A stretch of 64,000 nt of DNA from Saururus chinensis (Eukaryota > Streptophyta > Magnoliopsida > Piperales > Saururaceae): contig CP141148.1 of the NCBI GenBank assembly GCA_035235625.1, forward strand, positions 6,009,001-6,073,000. The letters are read 5' to 3'. The notes under the pieces are model-generated. The model saw only the letters and a list, made by a program, of their open reading frames with translations. It was not told the origin of the DNA and searched no databases. Shown here piece by piece: positions 21,686 through 33,426 of this stretch (positions within the stretch are counted from its first letter, which is position 1; every line of letters begins with the position of its first letter). The translations under genes and the position numbers were made by a program.

Positions 21686-24600
21686 CTAAATGAATAACTC
21701 AGGGTACTTCTTTTGCATTTCGTTCTCCAGCTCCCAAGTAGCTTCTTCCGAGGAATGATATTGCCATAGCACTTTGACTAAGGGGATCCTTTTAGTCCTC
21801 AAGATTTGTTCCTTGTGATCCAGAATTTTAAGTGGCTTTTCTTCGAATGATAGGTCGGGCTGGAGAGTAATTAATCTCTGATCAAGAACATGAGAGGAGT
21901 CTTGGACGTATTTCCTAAGCATAGACACGTGAAATACGTCGTGGACATTGCTGAGTTGTGGAGGCAAGGCTAATCTGTAAGCCACAGCTCCTATTTTGTC
22001 CAAAATTTCAAACGGTCCTACAAAGCGAGGACTTAGTTTGCCTTTAATTCCAAATCTCATGACTCCTCGGGTTGGCGAAACTTTTAGTAATACATGATCT
22101 CCCACGCTAAAGTCGATATCCTTTCGTCTTTGATCTGCATAGCTCTTTTGACGACTATGAGATGCCATTAGACGATGCTTAACAAGTTTCACCTTATCTG
22201 CACACTGTTGCAGAAGTTCAGACTTAATCAATTTTCGTTCGCCCACTTCATTCCAACACGTCGGTGATCGACAAGGTCGTCCGTATAATGCCTCATAAGG
22301 TGCCATACCTATGCTGCTATGGTAGCTGTTGTTGTAGGCAAACTCGACCAATGGTAAATGTTCGTCCCAGTTACCTTTCCAATCCATGGTGCAAGCGCGC
22401 AACATATCCTCCAAAGTTTGGATAGTTCTTTCTGATTGACCATCTGTCTGTGGGTGGAAAGCAGTGCTGAACTTGAGAGTTGTACCCAATTCTTCTTGAA
22501 ATCCTTGCCAAAATTTGGAGGTAAATCGACTATCCCGATCCGAGATGATCGATAGCGGTATCCCATGCCGACTCACAATTTCCTTCACGTACAATTTTGC
22601 CAAAGAACTTAAAGATTGCTTCTTGCTTAATGGCAGAAAGTGTGCACTCTTTGTGAGCCGATCCACGATCACCCAAATGGATTCATGGCCTTGTGAAGTT
22701 CTGGGTAGTGCCGAGACGAAATCCATAGTAATGTGTTCCCACTTCCACTCGGGGATTTCAATCGTTTGCAGGTACCCTGAAGGTTTTTGGTGTTCGGCTT
22801 TAATTTGCTGACAAGTTAAGCATCTCGAAATATATTCTCCTATATCCTTCTTCATCCCGTTCCACCAAAAACTTCTCTTTAAATCTTGATACATCTTCGT
22901 TCCTCCTGGGTGGATGGTATATCGAGAACGATGTGCTTCATGTAATAGGTCTTCCCTTAGCTCCGGAATTTCGGGTATTACCAACCGTCCTCGAAATCGA
23001 ATACCTCCATCAGAGCCTTGGGTAAAGTCAGGTCTTCCGAGCAAGGTTTGCATTAATTCGTTACCTTTTTGACCTTCAAGAATACGCTCGACTAGTACTG
23101 ATTTTACTTTTAGGGTGGCAATGAAAGATTTCTTGTTTCCAACTTGTAGCTCGGGTCGTAAACTTATAGTTTCTTCCAATAATTTCCATTCTTTAACAAG
23201 CATGGAAGTTAATCCTCCGGATTTGCGACTTAAAGCATCAGCCACCACGTTGGCTTTTCCAGGATGGTACTTGATGGAAAAGTCATAATCCTTAAGATAT
23301 TCGATCCACCGTCTTTGCCTCATATTAAGATCACTTTGGGAAAAGATGTATTTTAAACTTTGGTGATCGGTGAAAACTTCAAACATCTCCGCGTATAGAT
23401 AATGTCTCCAAATTTTTAAAGCAAAAACTACCGCTGCTAACTCCAAATCATGAGCAGGGTAGTTACCTTCATGTTTCTTTAATTGTCGTGAAGCGTATGC
23501 TATCACTTTTCCGTCTTGCATTAATACGCATCCTAATCCTCTTTTAGAAGCATCGCTGTACACGACAAAACCTCCACCGCCGGTTGGCAATGCCGTAACG
23601 GGTGCGCTTGTTAATTTCTCCTTTAGCTCTTGGAAACTTCGTTCACAAGTTTCGTCCCAAACAAATTTAACTCCTTTCCTTGTTAATTTTGTCAGGGGTA
23701 GGGCAATGCTTGAGAATCCATGGATGAATCTTCGGTAATAACCCGCAAGGCCTAAGAAGCTCCGAATTTCCGTTCTTGTTTTTGGCCTTTCCCATTTGAT
23801 GACAGCTTCAATCTTGGTTGGGTCCACCGATACTCCGTTCTTTGAAACGACGTGTCCTAAGAACACCACTTGTTCCATCCAGAATTCACACTTGCTAAAC
23901 TTGGCGTAAAGCTTATGATCCCTTAGTGTCTGCAGAACAACTTGTAAATGCACTCGGTGATCTTCTAAACTACTAGAGTAGATGAGGATGTCATTGACGA
24001 ACACGATTACAAACTTGTCTAAAAAGGGCCGAAAAATTCTATTCATGAGATCCATGAAAGCGGCCGGGGCATTTGTTAAACCAAATGGCATCACTAAAAA
24101 CTCATAGTGGCCATACCGGGTACGGAAAGCTGTCTTAGAGATATCCTCATCTCGAATCCTTAGCTGATGATAACCTGACCGTAGATCTATTTTGGAGAAA
24201 ACTTTAGCCGTCTGCAATTGATCGAATAGGTCATCTATACGAGGCAAGGGGTACTTGTTCTTTACAGTGATGGCGTTGAGAAGTCGGTAGTCAATGCACA
24301 ACCTTAACGACCCGTCCTTTTTTCTCACAAATAAGACCGGTGCTCCCCAAGGTGAGACACTGGGTCGTATGAATCCTTTCTCAAGCAATTCCTGCAATTG
24401 ACTTTTTAACTCTTTTAATTCTGCAGGAGCCATGCGGTAAGGTGCTTTAGAGATAGGGCTTGCTCCTGGCATCAACTTGATAGTGAAATCTATCTCTCTT
24501 TTTGGTGGCAGACCAGAGAGATCATCAGGAAAAACATCAGAGAAATCTTGTACTACGTCAATGCTCTTCAAATTAAACGTAGTAGTCTCATTAGTTTCCA

Positions 24601-25513
24601 CACTAGCAAGATAAGCCCAACATCCTTTACTTAAAAGCCGATGAGCTTTGACTGCTGAGATGACACATGGTTTAGAATGATCCTTAAGCCCATAAAAAGT
24701 GAAACTCCTTTCACCTTGTTCAAAGATCACCTTCTTCTGTTTACAGTCCACTAATGCCCCGTTATTGGCTAACCAATCCATACCTAATATGACGTCAAAG
24801 TCGGTCATATTTAGGAGAATAAGGTCGGCCTCCCACTGGCATTTCTCTAAGGAAATAGGCACTCTTCGAAGAAATTTACGGGCTAGAAATATTTTTTCCA
24901 TTGGGGTGGACACTTCTAAGACATATCCTAAATTTAAAATCGGATAGCCGAGACTTGAAGCAAAATCGAACGATATGAAAGAATGCGTCGACCCTGGATC
25001 TATCAAAATTTTTGCTAATTTATCCAAGACCAGAAGTGTACCTTGAATGACTGCAGTCGACGCTTGAGCTTCCTCAGCAGTAATTGCGAAGACCCGCCCT
25101 TGAGCCCTTGGTTTCTGCTCCGATTTTGATTCTTCTTGCATTTTCCTCTTTGGGCAGTCTTTAATCTGATGGCCTTGTTCACCACAGAAAAAGCATTTTC
25201 TTTCGGTACGATAACACGATCCAAGAGGATGGATTTTCTTGCCTTGTGGACATTTTTCTAGCTTCCTTTCTCCCCTTGGCTGTGAAGGTGCCTCTGTGGG
25301 TTTTTGAAACTTGCGATTATTCTGATTGTTAAACATCAGTCTCCTTTTCCTCTCATCGGGTCGGAAACCATTATTTTGTCCTCGATCCTTACGTCCGACC
25401 ACAAATTCCATATAATCTTGTTCTAGGATGGAGGCTAGTTCAACCGCTTTGGCAAAAGTCGTGGGTTGATGGCCAATAATTCTTCCTCTTAATCCATTGT
25501 TTAGGCCCCTCAC
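21686..25513 (-). CDS. Gag-Pol polyprotein (3' part of gag plus complete pol)
   Basis: 1275 residues open without a stop. Domains in order: CCHC zinc knuckle (C107, C110, H115, C120); protease core [10 protein letters not shown] at 171-180; reverse transcriptase about 370-560; RNase H with D654, E691, D716; integrase with H861, H868, C898, C901 and the D931, D992, E1028 triad at DD35E spacing; a chromodomain-like end ([17 protein letters not shown]) from about 1200. The reverse transcriptase active-site motif reads F-V-N-D (505-508) in place of the usual [YF]-x-D-D, so one metal-binding aspartate is replaced by asparagine and this copy is probably catalytically dead unless complemented. The frame starts inside gag, because upstream gag is broken. 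The polyprotein would act in cytoplasmic particles and then integrate cDNA, with the chromodomain steering toward heterochromatin. Confidence 0.95.
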   Translation of the reverse strand: MRGLNNGLRGRIIGHQPTTFAKAVELASILEQDYMEFVVGRKDRGQNNGFRPDERKRRLMFNNQNNRKFQKPTEAPSQPRGERKLEKCPQGKKIHPLGSCYRTERKCFFCGEQGHQIKDCPKRKMQEESKSEQKPRAQGRVFAITAEEAQASTAVIQGTLLVLDKLAKILIDPGSTHSFISFDFASSLGYPILNLGYVLEVSTPMEKIFLARKFLRRVPISLEKCQWEADLILLNMTDFDVILGMDWLANNGALVDCKQKKVIFEQGERSFTFYGLKDHSKPCVISAVKAHRLLSKGCWAYLASVETNETTTFNLKSIDVVQDFSDVFPDDLSGLPPKREIDFTIKLMPGASPISKAPYRMAPAELKELKSQLQELLEKGFIRPSVSPWGAPVLFVRKKDGSLRLCIDYRLLNAITVKNKYPLPRIDDLFDQLQTAKVFSKIDLRSGYHQLRIRDEDISKTAFRTRYGHYEFLVMPFGLTNAPAAFMDLMNRIFRPFLDKFVIVFVNDILIYSSSLEDHRVHLQVVLQTLRDHKLYAKFSKCEFWMEQVVFLGHVVSKNGVSVDPTKIEAVIKWERPKTRTEIRSFLGLAGYYRRFIHGFSSIALPLTKLTRKGVKFVWDETCERSFQELKEKLTSAPVTALPTGGGGFVVYSDASKRGLGCVLMQDGKVIAYASRQLKKHEGNYPAHDLELAAVVFALKIWRHYLYAEMFEVFTDHQSLKYIFSQSDLNMRQRRWIEYLKDYDFSIKYHPGKANVVADALSRKSGGLTSMLVKEWKLLEETISLRPELQVGNKKSFIATLKVKSVLVERILEGQKGNELMQTLLGRPDFTQGSDGGIRFRGRLVIPEIPELREDLLHEAHRSRYTIHPGGTKMYQDLKRSFWWNGMKKDIGEYISRCLTCQQIKAEHQKPSGYLQTIEIPEWKWEHITMDFVSALPRTSQGHESIWVIVDRLTKSAHFLPLSKKQSLSSLAKLYVKEIVSRHGIPLSIISDRDSRFTSKFWQGFQEELGTTLKFSTAFHPQTDGQSERTIQTLEDMLRACTMDWKGNWDEHLPLVEFAYNNSYHSSIGMAPYEALYGRPCRSPTCWNEVGERKLIKSELLQQCADKVKLVKHRLMASHSRQKSYADQRRKDIDFSVGDHVLLKVSPTRGVMRFGIKGKLSPRFVGPFEILDKIGAVAYRLALPPQLSNVHDVFHVSMLRKYVQDSSHVLDQRLITLQPDLSFEEKPLKILDHKEQILRTKRIPLVKVLWQYHSSEEATWELENEMQKKYPELFI

Positions 25514-26125
25514 GAACTTCCGAGCTTTCTTTAATTCTGTCGTACAATAACTGGAGCGAAACGTTGTAATTGTACGAATTTATTCTCGTACTGAGTCACC
25601 GTTAACCCTCCTTGTTGTAGATCTAAAAACTCCTTTTCTTTTCTTTCTTGGACGTGAGGAGGAAAATATTTATCGTATAAAACTTCCTTAAATTCTTCCC
25701 ACTTAATATGATCACCAACCGTGAAGAAATTCCTTTCTCGCCGTAGGCCACCGTAAAGCAGCTTCGCCGGTCATAGAGAAAGTGGCTAGCGGCACCTTAC
25801 GATCATCGGGGATCTTCATTGCTTTAAAGATACGTTCAACTTCAAAGGTCCACCTTTCAGCGGCCTCAGGGCCTTCTTCTCCCGTAAATGCTGGCGCAAG
25901 CTTCTTAAAACGCTCCAACAGATTATCCTTTTCACTGTGGATAAAATCTCCCGAACTAGTTGAATGATTGGAATGATTCGATTGGAAACCTTGAGTCATT
26001 CTTTGCATTAATAAATCCACGAAATGCATCATAGGATCTCCCGTTGTCAAAGTGACCGGCGTAGTAACATCGGGTGGAGTTGAGCTACTTGCCGGTTGAG
26101 CATCGTTACCACTAACGTTCGTCAT
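25514..26125 (-). pseudogene. 5' part of gag, interrupted by two frame changes
   Basis: The ATG at 26125 opens a 137-residue frame with a typical plant Gypsy gag block (FKKLAPAFTG, then ERIFKAMKIPDDRKVPLATF, GEAALRW), ending at a stop at 25712. Further gag sequence (KWEEFKEVLYDKYFPP, FLDLQQGGLTVTQYE) is readable from about 25727 to 25560 but in another frame. The original frame resumes at 25513. The simplest reading is two single-base indels of opposite sign, near 25727 and near 25555. Together they keep the outer frame, but stops lie between them. The broken part covers about 200 bp. Confidence 0.85.
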
Positions 26126-26856
26126 CTAAACATAGATTAGTAACATCAAGATCTATAGAAACAAACTTACTTTATAACAACCTTGAAGTGTCATTACATC
26201 ACTCAAAAGTTACGTTAGCTATTTACATAATAAAACTATTCTTAGTACACATCAAAATTGTTCCCACGGAACTATTTACTCGAAATTTTTACAGGCTTTC
26301 TTCTCTAAGACTTTAGAGAGGAAAGGTTCTAGCTTTAGGGCATTCAAAGAAAAAGTGGGTTAAGAGTCCACAAAACATGCACCGCTCGGGCATTCCATGC
26401 CTTCCGGTTTCTTTCCCCTTGAGGAGACGTTGGACGCCTGGCTCTTCCACCCATTCGACTTCAGGTGGGGGCAGTTCGTTCAGGTCAAAATCCATTTTAT
26501 ACTCAAGGTTATCCTCGTTAGAATTTTCACTTTCTTCCACTTCCAAGGAGGGATCTTCTTCAGACTCTTCTCCTGGAGTAGGCGAGTCCGGGATAATTAT
26601 TATCTCGTTCACGTCATTACTTGTGGGTGAACCAGGGGTGTAAAAGATCTCAGAATCTTCTGAGTCAGAAATTTCGATGGGTGTCTTATCTTCATTGTAC
26701 ATACTCTTGCTACAGCTTCCTTTCATTGGAAGTGGCAATTTGCGAGCAGTAGAATGATAAAGATTGCTTGACAGATATGTCTTATGCCTGAGCATCGACA
26801 TCTGTTTTAGCTTCACATAAAAATTCATTAAGAAATTTCAAATAGGAAAACATACG
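26126..26856 (-). other. possible intron covering the accessory ORF before gag
   Basis: On the coding strand a consensus donor GTATGT sits at 26856-26851, between PBS and accessory ORF. A textbook acceptor, TTACTAATCTATGTTTAG with a branch-point-like TACTAAT, ends at 26126, the base before the gag ATG. Removing this 731-nt segment would place gag's ATG near the 5' leader; keeping it would expose the accessory ORF first. Inference from motifs only. Confidence 0.4.
26313..26828 (-). CDS. accessory ORF before gag: acidic protein with EAR motif and CCHC knuckle
   Basis: 171 residues from an ATG about 85 nt after the PBS, sense to gag-pol. The N-terminal 45 residues are basic. Residues 50-110 are very acidic and hold SUMO-interaction-like patches (IEISDSEDSE at 51-60 and EIIIIPDSP at 75-83). 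DLNELP at 115-120 fits the plant DLNxxP EAR repression motif that binds TOPLESS-type co-repressors. A single knuckle C150-x2-C153-x4-H158-x4-C163 lies at the end. I do not recognise a homologue. Chromoviruses normally have no ORF between PBS and gag; an extra 5' ORF is known in Ogre elements. Possible roles (RNA binding, silencing countermeasure, transcription control) are inference from motifs. The frame is intact although gag is broken. Confidence 0.65.
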   Translation of the reverse strand: MNFYVKLKQMSMLRHKTYLSSNLYHSTARKLPLPMKGSCSKSMYNEDKTPIEISDSEDSEIFYTPGSPTSNDVNEIIIIPDSPTPGEESEEDPSLEVEESENSNEDNLEYKMDFDLNELPPPEVEWVEEPGVQRLLKGKETGRHGMPERCMFCGLLTHFFFECPKARTFPL

Positions 26857-26911
26857 ATAAAATATAAATAATTGTATTGACTGATTTAATTACTTTTTAG
26901 TAGACAGTAGA

Positions 26912-26929
26912 ACCTTGGCTCTGATACCA
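26912..26929 (-). other. primer binding site, initiator Met tRNA type
   Basis: On the coding strand TGGTATCAGAGCCAAGG begins two bases after the 5' LTR. TGGTATCAGAGC is the standard complement of the 3' end of plant initiator Met tRNA. Confidence 0.92.
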
Positions 26930-26931
26930 AC

Positions 26932-28649
26932 TGTAACGCTCCTCGTATTTTCGAATAAAAGAAAACAATTTTTGAAAACGTAACAAAATTTAATTACAAT
27001 TGCCAAGGATCACCGTGTACTAAAACAGTAATTACAACATACTTTGTAATATACAAAGATTGTCCAAAATTAGGCATCACGTGCCTTTGTACATTGGTCA
27101 ATACAATAATTTACATAAATACAAAAACAGTAATACAAAACTTGTAATTTAAGGAAACCCTTCGTCGACTCCTTCAGAATTGAGTGAAACACCTGCAGAG
27201 TCTGAGGGTGGGTGAGTAAATTTATACTCAGTAGGTCGAATTAAGTTCTAAGAATATGCTTCGTGCACATACCATTTTTCTTTTTGGAAATCCTTCGGAA
27301 AACCTGAAAACACGATCACTGAACGTCGCGATACCAGACGACTTACACCCGCGCCCATGGGGCGACGCGAGACTGAAAGGAAGGGATTTACCCATGACAT
27401 CCCAATCCTGTGCGCGCCAGATGCCAAATTTGGTGGTATCCAAAATCATAATAATTCTTAGCTCCGAAGAACCGAGAACTATCCAGACGGCACGATTGCC
27501 CAAAACTCGGAGAAATTTTCGAAAGGAGGAGATGATTTTGAAGTCAGAGCTTTGTTTTCATAAAGTAACAGAAAAACTTTTAGTAAGACTTTAGCGAGTC
27601 AAAATCTCAGCATACGATTAGAATTTAAAACTACCTACCTATAACACGTGCGAAATCTCCTCGTAGCGTAAAGAGAATCCCGCCTTAATATATCAGTCTT
27701 TGAGCGAGAATTTCAGCAGAATAACCACTCCAACGCGTAGACGCCCTTGATTTACTAGGGTAGGGCTTTGGAACGGGTTAAAAAGGTTTAGGAATGACCC
27801 AGAAACAAGAAAAGATGAAAAAAGAAGATTAGGGAAGGGGCACATTTTTCGAGGTCTTAGAGGGGTCATCTCGAGAAAGTAACACTTCCGGTGCGTAGAG
27901 CACCCTTGAATTAGTAGGAAACGAGTCTTGAAACGTGAAAATCGGACTTAAAACGGGTCGGGAATGGTGAAAACAGTGAAGGGGGCTGAAAATCGGATGT
28001 GGGTGAAGAAGTGGCCGGAAAGGGAATAAATAGGCGGTGGAGGGGAATATTCCGGTGGGCGCCGCCGCCGGAACAGGCGGGCGCCCACCGGCGCCGCCAC
28101 AAAACCGGGCCGGCGCCCACTGGCGCCGGCGAAACTATGTTCGCGCGTGACGAACGCGCGTTCGTCACGCGCGCGGTGACGAACGCGCGTTCGTCACCGC
28201 GAACGCGCGGTTCGTCGCGCGTTCGACGCGCGCGTTCGGCGCGCGCTGCGCAGCACACGCCGCGCGTTGCACTGCGCCGAACCGCGCCGCGCTGCGCCGA
28301 GTCGCGCCGCGCCGAAAAAAAATAAAATATTATTTTTAATTTAAAAAAAATCAAAAATTCCAAAAATCGTAACTTCCTATCCCGAACTCCGATTTGCGCG
28401 TTCTTGGTACCGTTGAGTTTGTATTCACGAGCCCTACGATACAAGACTATTTAAGAACCAATCCACTTAAATTTCGAAAGTGGGTCCCGCCGGTCGACCA
28501 CGTTCCCCGAGGTCGTAACTTTTGCTCCCGACCTCTGATCTTCGCGTTTTAAGACTCGTTACGCTCGTCTTCACGAGCTCTAACTAAAACTTAAGAAAAT
28601 TATAAACAAAATATGTAAGAAGATCGTGTTAGAAATTAGGGTCATTACA
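26932..28649 (-). repeat. 5' LTR of the young chromovirus
   Basis: 1718 bp, near-identical to 19961-21637. It is about 40 bp longer because the CpG-rich block (28050-28315) carries the 18-bp palindrome GACGAACGCGCGTTCGTC twice (28149-28166 and 28178-28195). Confidence 0.95.
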
Positions 28650-28654
28650 TGAGC
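28650..28654. repeat. 5-bp target duplication TGAGC, right
   Basis: Immediate right flank of the young element. The old LTR sequence resumes here. Confidence 0.9.
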
Positions 28655-31301
28655 TTAGCACAGTAAGGGTTTTGAAATGGAATATAAACTTATGAAAACA
28701 CCACATGTATTCTCAAATTAATCATGCATCACATATTCATTCTCGACACATGTGCATCATGAGATAAATCATATTCCATATACACATTCATACCACATGT
28801 GCATCATGAGATAAAACACATTCTATACACACATTTATGCCACATGTGCATCATGAGATAAATCACATTCCATATATATATTCATTGAATCTGTGCATCA
28901 TGAGATTCATTTATAGTTCACAACACATGTACATCGTGTGCAATCATTTAACTCTTATGGTTCATTCACATCCTGCATAAAGTAAGTATCAATATTCACA
29001 TTTACCCTACATAATTAAGTGTATCAAACACATTCTATCCTGCATATTTAAGTATAATTATTATCTACACACCATGTGTAACATAAGCATCATTGTCTAT
29101 ACTCAACCTGTGTTGAGCATTATATTCCATACACATTCACAAACCATCCGGTGAATGTCTCACAATTGATAAAACAACCTTGCTTAATCAACCGGAGCAA
29201 AAGCAGGTTTGCTCACCCAGGGCAATCCATAATGGTAAAGGTCTAAATTCTTTCAAAAGGAAAATTATAACAGTTGGAGTAAGTTCCCTAACAGGAAAAA
29301 TACCCCTTGGGAGGAACCGACCATAAGGGACGAAAATCCCGCCTATTGGACATAAAACCCCATCTACAAGGGACATAAAACCGATTCGATAACCCTTCGA
29401 GCGGCTAATCCGGAAAGCAACGACATCCAATCAAATCAAATCGATTAATCACAGCTAAACACGAGAAATCATCGCTTATAAATCATTTTCATGATGCATA
29501 CATGAGCAAAGTATAACGAATATAAGTATGAATAAGCTTACTCTAATCAATCCATATATGCATAAACAAGAATATACATACATGGTAATGTTCATTCTCA
29601 AACTAAAACATGTGGAACATGAATTACCTATAATCCATGTAACATATACACGTATCCATAATTCATCATGGTTATAACCTACTTTAATTATGGAGGAAAT
29701 ACGAAGCAATCATGGAAATAAGGGTTTAAAATGGGTAGAATGTCATGCTAAACCTAAACAAGTATAATCATCTTCATGCTTAAGCTAAATCATAATCTAA
29801 AGAAGTTCATATGTAATTAAGGTGACAATTATAAGTATTCATAACTCATCATAGCCATAGAGAAATAGAACCATGAGAAAAGAACAAGAAATGGTTGAAA
29901 ATCCACAAAACAAGTCATTTTTACCAAAATTGCAATTGGTCGTTTGAACAACCTTGTAGTCCGTTCGAATGTCGAGCCATTCGAATAGCCAGACAATGCG
30001 TTCGAATGGTCTATTAGCCTGTTCAAATGCACATAACAATTTATTTTTTTGATTCGTCTTCAACCTCTTGAAATTCAAATCGAAAATATTATAAAATTTT
30101 ATATAAATTCAAAAAATCATCATAGAACATTATATAATTAAAATCCAAGTCTAGAACATGATAAATCTAATTAGTTTCATGCTTAATCATACTAAGATAA
30201 CCATAAATCTTATGCTTTTAACAAATAACCATTATATAGCAAGATGAAGAAAAACTCAAATAAAACCCATAATCAAGAATTCAAATGAAGAAAACCACTC
30301 AAGGTAAAAACCCTTACCTCTAACAAACCTTTGAATCCCATAAACGTTCTTCAATATCAAGAAATCCTACCCAAAAACTTAGGGTTTTGGTTAAACCTAA
30401 TTAAAACTAGCTAATAGACTCAAATCAACTAGGGAGAAGATAGATCTAAGACATCCTTAGATTAAAAATGAAAATAAACTAATTAGGGTTCTAAATCAAC
30501 ATTTAAAACATGATTTTAATGGAAGAAAATCAAGAATGAAGATAGAGGTGATTAAGACCCAAAATCGAAAGATTAGGGAGTGATTAATGGTAAAAACTTA
30601 CCTTAACAAGGATTTCTCCTTTGGGAAATGGGGGTAAAGCAAGCCTCCATCATAAACACAACCTTTCCCTATTTGGCAAATGACTAGGGTTTTTCTTATA
30701 TAATAAGGTTTTTGGGCTGGGAATATGAACTATTGAGCTAGAAAATAGGGGAAATGCCTTAAGTGACCAATTAAGGGTATTTTTTGACTTAAAAATAAAT
30801 TTAATCACACCCAAACCTACTTAGACAACTAATAGAAGATTGAAGGCTAAAATAGGCAGCACGCCTTCCTACACAGATGTGGATCCCACAGTGGGGCCCA
30901 CTCTTCGGCCAAGGGAAAATTAAAAAAATACTTTTAAATAGGTAAATATTTGGGTAAATCAAACTTGACACTAATACTCTTAAAATGAAATTAGTAAGAA
31001 ATTTGTAATTAAACTAACCCATTACCCCAAAATCAAATTAAACCAACAAACAAACACAATTCCTACAATTAAAAAAAGACAAAATTAAGAGATCTTACAC
31101 GATGGGGCCGTCTCTTTGATATAGGAAAATAAAATAATACCATTACATATGTGGAAATTTTGGTGAATGAAGCTTTACACTAATATTCTAAACTAAAATA
31201 AAATTAAGCCTTAAGAAATTTATAACCAAACTAACCCATTACCCCAAGAAAATCAAATCAAACAGAAATAAATAATTTCATACAAATAAAAAGGTAATAA
31301 A

Positions 31302-33426
31302 TTAGAAGATCCTACTCACCTTATAGAAATTTTGTCCCCAAAAGTCGCTTTTGTCCAATGTGAATAGGTGAGGGTACTTCTCCTTAATTTCACCCTTGTG
31401 TTCCCTTGTTGCCTCCTCCACGTTGGGTTTCTCTAATGGAATTGCCTTGTTTATGAAAGTATTCTCCTTCTTGTCTAAGATTTGCACTCACATCTTGACG
31501 TATGAAAGATCACTCCTTAGCTCCAACAGATCGAAATCAAGAACATAAGATGGATCTAGCTCATACTTCCATAGGAGAGAAACATGGAACACATCGTGAA
31601 TGTTAATAAACTCTGAAGGTAGAGCCACTTGATACGTCGCTGCTCCAATTTGCTCAAGAACTTTGAAAGGTCTAATGAACCTAGGAGATATCTTTCTTTT
31701 TTTTCCAAATTGCACGATGCTTGGAGAATGTGAGATCTTCAAGAAAACATGGTCATTAACTTAGAATTCTAGATTTCTCCACTACTTATCTGCATAACTC
31801 TTTTGTTGACTTTAAGCTATTTGCAATCGCTCCCGAATAAGTCAAATCTTCTATGTTGATTGCTACACGATCCCTAGCCCAGTTAGGAGATGCTCTTCAA
31901 CCTCAATCCAACAAAGAGAAAATCGACAAGGACGCTCATACAACATCTCAAAAGGAGCCATCTTGATGCTAGCTTGTTAACTGTTATTGTAGGCAAACTC
32001 CACCAATGACAAGTGTTTCTCTCTAAAGTTTGGATAGTCCTCTCGGATTGCCCATCGGTCTAAGGATGATAAGCCGAGATAAGATGAATCAATGTCCCCA
32101 AAGCCTTCTAATAACTTTGCCGAAACCTAGATCTAAATCAAGGATCTCTATTGGAACTATGGATATTGAAACTCCATGTAACCGAACAATCTCTCTTGCA
32201 TAGAGCGATGACAATACATCCAAAGAAGTACTCATCCTCATAGCAATGAAGTGTGCAGACTTAGTTAGTTAATCAATGATAACCCACACCACATCATTGT
32301 CATTTGGCAATCTAGGAAGCCTTGAAACAACGTTCGTAGCCACATTCTCCTACTTTCACTCTGGAATAGGTAGAGGTTGTAGCATGCCCTGTGGATGACG
32401 ATGCTCTACTTTCACTTACTGACACACCAACACTTGGACAAAAATGAGGTAATGTCCCTCTTCATTCTGCTTTACCAAAAAGTCCACTTCACATCATGGT
32501 ACATCTTGGTTCTTCCTAAATGGATGGAGAACCTAGAGTGATGTGTCTTCGAAAGAATGTGCTTATTCAACTCTTAGGAGTTTGACACACATAATTGCCC
32601 TCAAAACATTAAGCTTCCATGAGCGCTTTTTTCAAAATCAATCACCGTTTTCCTTTACAACATTGCTTTTATGGCTTGAATTTCTGAATCCACCTTTTGT
32701 ACTTCAATCACCTTATCAACCAAATCAGAGCTTATAGAAAGATTTAACAAACTACTTACTTGTATCTTCTAAAGCTAACTCCAGTTTGATCTCAATGACC
32801 TCTTTATACAAAAGTCATTCTTATACACAAACACAAGTAATTGAAGTGGTTGATTTTCTACTCAAGGCATCTACCACCACATTAGCTTTTTCAATATGAT
32901 AGGAAATAGTGAAGTTATAATCCTTAAGAAATTTCTACCATCTTCTTTGTTTCATGTTCAAGTCTCTTTGTGTGAAGAGATACTTTAAACTTTTGTAGTT
33001 TGTGAACACCTCAAACTTCTCACCATAAAGGTAGTGCCTCCAAATCTTTATGGTAAAGACCACTGCCACTAACTCTAAGTCAAGTGCAAGATAGTTTCAC
33101 TCATGCACTATGAGTTAATGAAAAGTGTAAGTTACTAATTTTCCATGTTCCATCAACATACAAACCAAACTTTTTAATAAAGCATCACCATAAACCACAA
33201 ATTTTCCACTCCCTGAAGGTAAGGCTAAGACCAGCGCTGAAGTTAGCCTCTTCTTCAACTCATATGCTTAACTCCATTCAAACTTCTCATTCTTCATTTT
33301 CAACTTGATCATAGGAGTAGCAATACAAGAAAAACCTTCAATGAACTTTTGATAGTATCCCGCAAGACCTAGGAAACTTCAGACTTCGAAAGTATTCTTA
33401 GGTTGCTCGCACTTTAAGACTGTTTC
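31302..33426 (-). pseudogene. old Gypsy pol: RNase H, integrase and chromodomain remains
   Basis: On the minus strand, moving down from 33426: a DLELVAVVF block of RNase H near 33080, KSLKYLFTQ near 32980, integrase remnants including AYHP-stop-TDGQSER near 32075 (a CAG to TAG change), then RFIRPFKVLEQIGAATYQVALP and IHDVFHVSLL (31700-31570). It ends in a chromodomain-like tail, EEATREHKGEIKEKYPHLF, near 31340. Many stops and frameshifts make it non-functional. Sequence class matches the Tekay-like chromoviruses but differs clearly from the young element. Confidence 0.85.

Larger units (their letters stand above)
19961..28649 (-). mobile_element. young Tekay-type chromovirus LTR retrotransposon, 8.69 kb
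   Basis: Complete structure: two LTRs (1677 and 1718 bp), TG...CA termini, 5-bp target duplication TGAGC, PBS complementary to initiator Met tRNA, PPT, gag, and a pol of protease, reverse transcriptase, RNase H, integrase and chromodomain-like tail. This places it in the Ty3/Gypsy chromoviruses, Tekay/Del lineage. The coding strand is minus. The two LTRs differ by about a dozen single bases by eye outside one GC-rich block, so insertion is recent. Breaks: a disturbed ~200-bp gag segment and a changed reverse transcriptase catalytic residue. An extra ORF lies before gag. Confidence 0.95.
19610..31310 (-). repeat. 3' LTR of the old Gypsy element, split by a nested insertion
   Basis: LTR sequence runs from about 19610 to 19960 and resumes at 28650-31310. 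The 8.7-kb young element sits between. The two halves join at the duplicated TGAGC and are colinear with 40136-42832. On the minus strand the LTR starts next to a PPT remnant (about 31311-31322) directly behind the chromodomain end of the old pol. A direct duplication of roughly 150-200 bp (about 30950-31100 and 31150-31310) lies at its start. Confidence 0.65.
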
